Shown here: positions 56,682 to 64,000 of the stretch, piece after piece
Numbering within the stretch: position 1 is the stretch's first letter
Layout: every line of letters starts with the position of its first letter
DNA from: Lactarius indigo
Taxonomy: Eukaryota; Basidiomycota; Agaricomycetes; Russulales; Russulaceae
Assembly: GCA_025766275.1 (NCBI GenBank)
Contig: JAFKAC010000155.1
Span: 42,917-106,916 of the forward strand
Length of the DNA stretch: 64,000 nt
Direction: 5' to 3'
The notes under the pieces: generated by a model
Told to the model about the DNA's origin: nothing
The model's input: only the letters and a program-made list of their open reading frames with translations
The model's database searches: none
Made by a program: the position numbers and the translations under genes

Positions 56682-58559
56682 TTAAAATGACCGTTTCGCT
56701 TTGTCGATTCCACATTCCTCGCCTTCCTCGTTGATCGCCTTTAAGCGATCGTTCACCAACTCGAGGTCTTCAGCACGATAGCGCCCGTACGATGTCGGGA
56801 ACTCCACTTCGAGCGAGGCGCCCGTGCCGATCGGACCCGAGGTCGTGGAAAGCGACTGTGTCCCACCCGTAGAGCTTCGTGGGAGACGGATACTCCGCGG
56901 GTGAGCTTGGACGGACGCCAGAGGGGCGCTGGAGAGGAAAGAATCACTAGGAGGCATCATGTGTCAGAAGATCGGGCAGTCGGCCGATGCCAAGGGTGAT
57001 GAAAAGGAAACATACAAGACTGTTGCTCGATTTCCAAAGGTCGCTAACGAGCGATAGAGACGGGTCGCACAAATTGTCCTGCGGTAGAAATCACGTGAGA
57101 AGGCCGAGTCAGCGGGAACGAAGAGAACCGCCGAACATGATAACCACTAGTGATTCGATTGGTTAGAATTACCACTTTATATAGAGGAAAACGACACGTA
57201 CAAGCTGGTGTTTGGAACATCTTTGTGCAAGAAAGGGAGAGTAATTGGTATTCGAAAGGTTACCGTAGATGAAGTAGGGGGACTTACGAGATTCATGGGT
57301 TCTATCATAAATCGGGGGAAGAAGAACTACATCAGCTGCCGATCCCCACGGAACTTCGGCGATCCTCACCGTTTAAATTTAGGAAAAGGAATACCTAGAT
57401 ATAATTAAGTATGGATCAGAAGTGATCAAAGACGGAGACGCACAGTTGGTGGAACCAGTCCGACTGTCGCTAGTACAATCCAGACTATACCCTGCATAAG
57501 ACGTCTGTTTAGGGAAAACATCGCGCCGCGCGATCGTGCACAGATGACATACATGTCGATAGAGCATGCGCCATATTGAAGAGTCCGATTCTAACCGCAA
57601 GACACCAATAATCATAGCGAGAAGTAGTATCAAGTCGGTCGCGGTCGACACGAGCACGTTGAGCTTCGCCTTCTGAGATTCTGCGACGAAGCAGGCATTT
57701 TGCAATGGAAGCCAGACGCCTTTCGCCTAGGCTCCTGGTTAATCGCCTGGTGTTGTTAGAAATGGACTGTGTTTACGCACAACGGTGACTCCTAGGGTTG
57801 GAATGGGGGGTCAAGGCATTGAAGCAAAGTGAGCAGTGAAAGGCGCGCACCATGAATGAGGAAGGCGACGTTCGTCAACCACACGGCAGTCAAAGCGACG
57901 GATATGATGACCCTTCGTTCCCATATGGCAATCCTGCAATACAATGCAAGTATAACAGTAGTTGATAAGGTCGACTGGTTATCAATAGAGGGATCGTCAC
58001 GCACGTCCTAAGCAGGATGAGTAAGGAGTTGAGAGCAAACGCTGGGTAGACGGTGATCTGAGCGCTTCGTAAGCCCCAACGAAATGGAATGGAACGGAAT
58101 ACGGCGCACATAGAGAGAGAGGAGCCACGCCTGACAATTGTATTGGTGGGTCAAATTGAAGCCCACGAGCTCCGTACACACGCCGGCAAGGGCAGTAAAG
58201 CGTGTCGCAATGTATATCTGGTCGGGGTTAAAAGGTACCCGACCATTTAGAAGTAGGGACACACACCAGCATGGTCGATCTCCACGGTCGTCTCTTGGTG
58301 ACCAACACCTCCCACTCAAACCATAACGTGGTAAAGTACTCCCATCTGCAGGGTTATCGCGAGAGACCGTGAATTAGGCAGGAGGTGTGCGTGGAAAGCA
58401 GACCGGGACGTACATGTAGATGCCATCAACTACGTGGATAAGTTTCACGAGTGTTACTTGTCAGATGATAGTATGTTAGTACCCTATCGGAGGTGAGACA
58501 GAGACTAGCTACGTACGAGAGTTCGCGAGAATTGTTTGGGGGCTATTCCAGTCTACCAT
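56682..58559 (-). CDS. Seven-transmembrane protein 3, Agaricomycete family
   Basis: Closest relative of the 52-54-kb gene. ATG 58559: MVDWNSPQTILANS (58559-58517). Further exons hold IYIATRFTALAGVCTELVGF, AFALNSLLILLRT, IAIWERRVIISVALTAVWLT with NVAFLIHG, and NACFVAESQKAKLNVLVSTATD with LILLLAMIIGVLRL. The tail is DSFLSSAPLASVQ and VEFPTSYGRYRAEDLE, with an added glycine/serine stretch (SSTGGTQSLSTTSGPIGTG). The exon corresponding to WEFFTTL lies near 58300 with YFTTLWFEWEV. No lesion was noticed, but exon borders in the 3' half were not all resolved. Confidence 0.72.
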
Positions 58560-61187
58560 GCTGGAGCGCTCCGAGGCGATGAAAGGTGAATCTGACTTGG
58601 CTAATGGTTGCGGGGAAATAAAGGATGGGTTGCCGAGGGAGAGTCAGAAGTGGAAGAACGAAGAAGGCGGGGAGGCAGGCCTACAGTAGTCAGGGCCGGG
58701 AAGGAGCGAGGTGATGGGGGATGATAAAGAAGTGGGAATGACCAAATCCAAAAACATTCTTCACCCGGGCGTGTGCGTGTTATGAAGCCATGAGAAAAAC
58801 GAATTGCGTGTGTGCCTGGCCTACCGGTGAGAACGGGATACAACATATATAGCGGCGGTGACAGCAAGCCAAGCTCACTCACGATGAGGCTAATTCATGG
58901 GCTACACAGCGCCGCAGCATTGTATAGCTGTACATATGATACATGCCTACAGCACCTGAGCCGAGCAAGTTACTGAGGCGTCGACCGTGGCACTGAGAGG
59001 CAGACGGAGAGCGCGATTAACTTACCAGGATAACGGCGGCAAGACCCATAAAAGGTGTGCACGCGCTGTCCTTCCATTATGGGAATCCCCTGTATTACTA
59101 ATCCGTATCCAGGAACTTGGTTCGCCCCACCAACCCCACTTGGACCAAACTGGTACAAAAACATCTATTTTGCTTTGACATCGACAGAATTTGCGCCCTC
59201 ATCGATGTACTGTAATGCAGCCGGATTGCAATGTCCTGTGACGTTCGTTGTCTCTCTATTGCACAAGTACGTCAACTCACGTATTGGCTATTGTGGAGTT
59301 GAAATTGTACAACAAACGTCCTCCCTGAGAAAGCTGTCATACGTAGCGACGTCCCCACAGCCACGTACGGCACCATCTACAACCTTTCATCATACTGGTA
59401 CAAAATTTTTATTAACTGGAGCTGCATCTTGGCTATACCGTAGCTCACACAAGTCCTTACAGTGAGTTATCTACAGCTACTCCCTACACGCACTAGGTGC
59501 GTTGGCACCTACACCACCATACTTAGGTCTTTTCGGGATAAACCACACGGAGCGCTTCGGTCTACGCCAACCCTTCATGACCGATAGCAACCCGCGCCCA
59601 TAATAACCTTGACACGTTTACAGCTTCGAAATTGGATTGGAGGCGCAATACAAGTCGATTTAGTGCCGGGACCTGTCCCCAACCAACCTTTTCCCATGGG
59701 CCAAAGTGACATTGCTTGGACCGTCCGGGCAAGTTGGAGTCTAGGATGTATATCGTACATATAGTTGAGCACATAGAATCCTTCGCCTTCTCTTGCGCCA
59801 CAAGTTCGTGCCTCGCGACGAAAGGATTTCTTCCCTCGTTCCACCTGACAGCAGCCATGAGTATTGCAGGACAAATTAATTTTCGATGTCTCCTGCCCTG
59901 TAAGTCAGCTGCTTCGTCTCCCAGCTCATACCATCAAAAGCCTATTGGTCACAGGTAGCGCCGCACCATTACTGGACCGGGGAGGACGCCCAGAGTCACA
60001 TGAGCTTCCTAACACCGGTCCCGGGGCGCCGCCCCAGAACAGCTTCTCCCGGCAACTCGCTCGCTACAAGCACGCCACGAAGCTAGTGCTGGGAATGCGC
60101 ACGCATATCTTCATCCCCGGGCCTGCGTCTATCCCCAAGCGGCTCCGGGTCCAGACAACGACCGTACGTGCGCAGGCCACATCGGCTCGTCCCTATCCCC
60201 GCACATATCGTACACGGCACAATGTCTGTCCGACGCCACAAAACTCGGACACTTCCGTATTCGGAGGACCTAAACATCCCTTGAAAGGATACCGCCAATT
60301 TCAGAGTGCCACAGGGCGGGTGCGTGGGTATGTGGTAGGGTCCTGTATACAGTTATCCGTCTCGCTGGGGTAACGGAACACGGGATGGGGATAGTGCGTG
60401 TATCGTAATGGTTGCTGAGCGGTGACATTGTGGAGCGTACCGCGGGAGGGACGAATGGGGTTGAAATTGAAACATTGTGGGCGGGGTGATAGAAAGGAGG
60501 TAAGCCAACATGAGGATCTCACTTAGTGTCGAGCGTTTCCTCGTTCTTTCCCACCTCGAGGATGTGGACGTGTCATTTGCACGAATCTATATTGTAGTGA
60601 GGTACCAGTCTTGGGAAACGCATAGCGTGTTACGTGCTTCGAGTATCACGAGCCATGGCCAACGGTCACGCTATCGCTACAGGATGTTCTAAGAGAGGGA
60701 GTAGTATCAGGAATACTCGTTTTCACATATGGACCATCTGTCCCTCTGCACAACTCGCCATGCCTTTACAAGCATTGTGGTTGACAACTCCTTACCGTAG
60801 CCGTCATAAAGGTACCCCGTCCTGCGCCTACAGAGCACGTATTGTCGTGGAGAATCAAAACCACCTAAGAGCAGTAGCCAAGCAAAATCGAACCAGGGTG
60901 AGAAGAGGAGCGAGAGCACGCGGATGCATGCTCCGCATCGGCGGGGAGGAAGCGCACGATTTGTCACAAATCAAAAAACGAATGAGAGTGAGACGGCGAC
61001 TATCGAGTTGAACTACAGCAAGGGTAGAAGACGTTGGCCTCGCCACGCTTGTAATGCACGTGACGTAGCGCGACTAATCACGTGTTCGTCCCTCGACACG
61101 ACGTTTCTTCCCAACGTCTTCCGCTGTGTATAGCAATCAAGGCGTTTTGCTCTTTTTCTTTTATCGACTTTGACTTTACTTTGGTTC
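58560..61187. other. No gene supported
   Basis: 58560-58750 is the duplicated upstream region of the 7-TM genes. Beyond it, frames such as 59055-59465 and 59864-60373 on the plus strand show no recognisable domain and no clear exon structure. They could be exons of an unrecognised or decayed gene. Confidence 0.4.
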
Positions 61188-63287
61188 ATGTTGCCAGGTC
61201 AGCTAGTAGGAACCGTACAGGATAGCAAGGCCAAGCGTCAAGAACGCCTCAAATCGCGCTTTCGCGACCGTGGTGGGTACGTTTCTGGTTCTCTCTACAC
61301 GCTCTATTTCCCGTGTCCTCTCGCGCCTGATTACTGTACACACCAGGATCTTTGTGCCGGCGGAGGGAAACGATCTAGCCCAGCTCCTCCTCGCGCGCGG
61401 TGTGAACGGTGAGTCCCCGACCAAACGCCGTTCACCCCGCAAATCAACCACTGCGCGCCGCACGACCCCCAAGAGCGCGCGGTCAACCAAAGTTGCCACC
61501 AAGACACCGCGCACCGCATCGAAACGCGCTCGTAAATCCACCGTCGTTCCGGATACAAACCAGGCCGATGAAAACGCCGCTCCACCGCAGCCAAAGATCG
61601 CGCTTGCGAGCACGAAGAAGACCAAGCAGAGTAGCACGTCAAAGTCGAAGACCACGAAGTCGCGGAGCCAGCGTGGCCGGCCAAAAACGAAGGACGTTGA
61701 CTTTGACGGTGCGTCTGTTACGTCAGGCCGTAGCTGCATCGATCTGAACACCCCCCCCTCCCTTCCCTCCCGACCCGCATTTGCACACACCGCCTGGTAT
61801 ATGCGCGCCTATCGTGTGATGACATTTTCATAGATGTGGATGCCGCACCTCCACTAGGTGCTGCGGGTCCCTCTAGCCCACACGCCCCCGCACGACCACA
61901 AAAATCCTTTGCCAACCAGCTCGCAGATGCTCGTGCGTATTTCTGCGATTCGGACGTACCAAAGAGCTGACCTCCGTCGTGAATTGCAGTCAACTTTGCT
62001 GCAGGTCATTGCCCACCAGATTCCATCTCAACCTCCGTGAAGCCGTCGCGCCTCGCACCCAGCTCCTCGTCCTTACAGGGACGAACATAGACAAGGGAAA
62101 GCGAGAAAGTCAGAACCCCCGTGGGAGGGCGGTACAAAGTACTATGGATCGCAACTCCCCCTCGCCCTCACTGGACGGAGGGCAGGCAGCACGGCGCGGG
62201 CCGCGGGGAGGTGACAATGACGGCAGCGATCAATTGGACCTGCCATTAGCCCAGAAACTCGGAAAAACAGCACCCGCTGACACACGTCCAAAGCCTGGCA
62301 AGAAGACAGGCACGAAAGATACACGAGGCCCCAGCCGCACGCGGGAAGCGCACCACATCAAAAGCGAAACGTATCGCCGTGGCAGCTGACGACGCTGATG
62401 TGGATGGGCTGACAAACGCACGACCAAGTCAACCATGCGAGAACACAGACGGGTGGCGCGACTACGATCAACGCCACAGCTGGAAGGGGAGCCCCAGAGA
62501 ATGCACGGAAGCGCGGAGCCGAAGAGGGGCGGCGCGGACGCGAGGAGGCGGCGTCCCCTGTGGCGCCACCCCGCGGGGTAGAAGACGTGGCGGACGTCGA
62601 CTTACCGCCGACGAAGCGTGCGCGAGTGTTGCAGGAGAAGAGCGCGCCGCGTAAGCGCAAGGAACGCGCGAAAAACGTTGATGACGGTAATGACGCGATG
62701 CGTGCCGCCAACAATGAAAACGAGAATGGGCCACCAACAAAGAAGCGCCGGCGTGCGGATCCAAAAACTGCCACTGCTGTCAGGTATGTCATTACTTCTC
62801 TATATCGGCGGTGCTTGTGCAGCGTGTCATATGTCTATATGTCCACCTCACCCCCCCCTCATCACTTTTGTTTTTGTGACTTACTCGTTCTTCTTTGCGT
62901 GTAGCCGTCGTCGGCCTGGGAAGGAGAACGAGAACGGAACGGAGCAAAGCAAACCTGCGCGCAAGGCATCGAAGGGTGTGATGACAAGGTACCGACTTGT
63001 TTCTACCCTTCCATTCAGGGCCCTGACCCGATTCATTTTTGTTGTGTTCCAGCCGTCGCTGTCACCCACGGGGGCGCATCGAAAACAGACCGTGAAAGGC
63101 AAACCTCCATTACGCCCTGGTGGGACTCGTGTTCGCTCCCGCGGACTTCCCCCCGATGTGTTGCGGCGCATCAAGGTCAACGCGCAAACCTTGAAGCACC
63201 ACAAGAGATTGACGATGACGATCCCATTGACTTTCTTCGGTCGTGATCGGGTTATTTTTATTATTTTTGTATATGTATCATGTTGAG
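61188..63287 (+). CDS. Lys/Arg-rich, probably nuclear protein, multi-exon; 3' structure unclear
   Basis: ATG 61188: MLPGQLVGTVQDSKAKRQER then SRFRDRGG, intron 61277-61346, IFVPAEGNDLAQLLLARGVNG. A long basic Ser/Thr/Pro region follows, ending with an AT-hook-like QRGRPKTKD (about 61675-61695), then intron to DVDAAPPLGAAGPSS and KSFANQLADA. Later exons carry nuclear-localisation-like KKRRRADPK (about 62740-62765) and GKENENG (about 62918). The true 3' end is uncertain; an acidic end IDDDDPIDFLRS near 63248 is one possibility. Composition suggests a chromatin-associated protein. I do not recognise the family. Confidence 0.5.
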
Positions 63288-63559
63288 TTTTGCTACTGCT
63301 TTTGATCTGTATTGTAGCTGTTCAAACAATCTTCCAATGTTGATATTACCATTATTTTTTTTTTTTAGCAAGATCTGTTCTTCGTTTCCTATCTATATAT
63401 GCCCATCCAAATGGGAGTAGCACTCAGTTGAAACTCTACAAACTTTACCCCGCGAGGGAACACAACAACAGGATATGACACTCAAGATTACAAGATATTC
63501 CTTACACCGCATCGTCGCTCTAGCGCTTGGCCGCGCGGCCTTGGCAGCCTCTAAAGCCT

Positions 63560-64000
63560 TTGTCCTTTCTATAGGCGAAAAAGAAGAATCAATACCGATC
63601 GCGGCAGCGCAGAAGATTGAGATGTCTGACCTTCAGCTTCGGCTTTCCTCTTTGCCGCGGCGGCCTCGCGTTCCTCGCGGATCCTCGCAAGCCGGGACAA
63701 GTCCGCTTTGGCCTGGTCCGTCTTTCCTTCGAGGTGCAGCTGACAACGAATCACTCGTGAGCGAGATCGAGTACGAGATATTGTATCTACCTTCCAATAA
63801 CGGTCCTTAGCCTCTTGCTTCTCCTTCTGCTCCCTGATACAAATATGAAATGATTGTGAGAGGGTGCTCATTTGGGGAAAAGAGGGGACGCACCGCTCTC
63901 GGCGCGTTAGCTCGCGGGGTGCGCTCAGGTCGGAGATGTTCAGCTTCTTCGTGAGGCGGTTCGGGTTTGCGATCAGCTCGTCGTCTTCATCCTCCTCCGC
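63560..64000 (-). CDS. PP28/PDAP1-family phosphoprotein, C-terminal part
   Basis: Homologue of the 28-kDa heat- and acid-stable phosphoprotein (casein kinase substrate PP28). The window end holds an acidic segment followed by [31 protein letters not shown]; intron; [14 protein letters not shown]; a second intron of about 50 bp; [17 protein letters not shown] with [19 protein letters not shown] (to 63631), then a last exon from about 63568. Conserved residues match the family throughout. The N-terminus lies beyond 64000 and the last few codons are uncertain. A conserved housekeeping gene, marking the end of the accessory region. Confidence 0.88.

Noticed and set aside
47502..58559. Assigning the three membrane proteins to a numbered DUF or to rhodopsins
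   Set aside because: The MV-[ND]-[FW] start and WEFF motif belong to a different fungal seven-helix family, and no retinal-binding Lys context is seen.
1..64000. CRISPR arrays, operons, riboswitches, rRNA
   Set aside because: Eukaryotic sequence with introns; no array of regularly spaced repeats, no rRNA and no convincing tRNA gene was found by reading.

Overview
The window is nuclear DNA of a filamentous fungus, almost certainly a basidiomycete of the class Agaricomycetes. The evidence is short (about 45-60 bp) GT-AG introns in nearly every real gene, Ty3/Gypsy elements with chromodomains, a KDZ-type transposase, Goodbye-NACHT-ankyrin receptors, and a tandem family of seven-transmembrane proteins starting with MV-[ND]-[FW]. 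The genus cannot be fixed from this sequence alone. Many open frames here are antisense shadows; genes below were built by joining exons by hand.

Layout. (1) 1-2015: C-terminal part of a decayed KDZ transposase. (2) 2.6-16.9 kb: a nest of transposable elements. Gypsy-2 (7866-16452, minus strand; gag, pol with chromodomain, and a third zinc-knuckle ORF) has Gypsy-1 (about 2700-7865) inserted in its 3' LTR, one solo LTR of its own family inverted inside gag, and a second, unrelated solo LTR inside its 5' LTR. A 288-bp TA-flanked MITE follows at 16634-16921. (3) 17.4-46.5 kb: a segmentally amplified immune-receptor locus. The repeating unit is [eIF2D/TMA64-like gene, plus strand] - [Bbc1/Aim3-like cysteine-proteinase-fold gene, minus strand] - [Goodbye-NACHT-ankyrin NLR, plus strand] - [conserved 3' flank]. 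Units B (24.1-34.0 kb) and C (36.6-46.5 kb) are direct copies. Unit A (17.4-24.1 kb) is inverted and joined to unit B at 24138/24139, forming a palindrome whose centre has been lost. All three NLR genes have intact reading frames of about 1157, 1184 and 1187 aa with identical 9-exon structures. One of three Bbc1-like genes and at least one of two eIF2D-like copies are broken. A sedolisin remnant and a relict NLR 3' flank lie between units B and C. (4) 47.5-58.6 kb: three tandem minus-strand genes for seven-transmembrane proteins, the last two on a 3.5-kb segment duplicated at an offset of about 4.6 kb. (5) 61.2-64 kb: a Lys/Arg-rich probable nuclear protein, and the conserved PP28/PDAP1 phosphoprotein gene running off the window end.

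How the parts relate. The NLR and Bbc1-like genes are always divergent across a shared intergenic stretch of about 0.6 kb carrying the same 33-bp imperfect palindrome, so they are probably co-regulated. The NACHT region is nearly unchanged between copies while the first ankyrin repeats and the ankyrin repeat number vary, as expected of recognition receptors under diversification. A role of the Bbc1-like protein as partner, guarded target or effector of the NLR is only a hypothesis.
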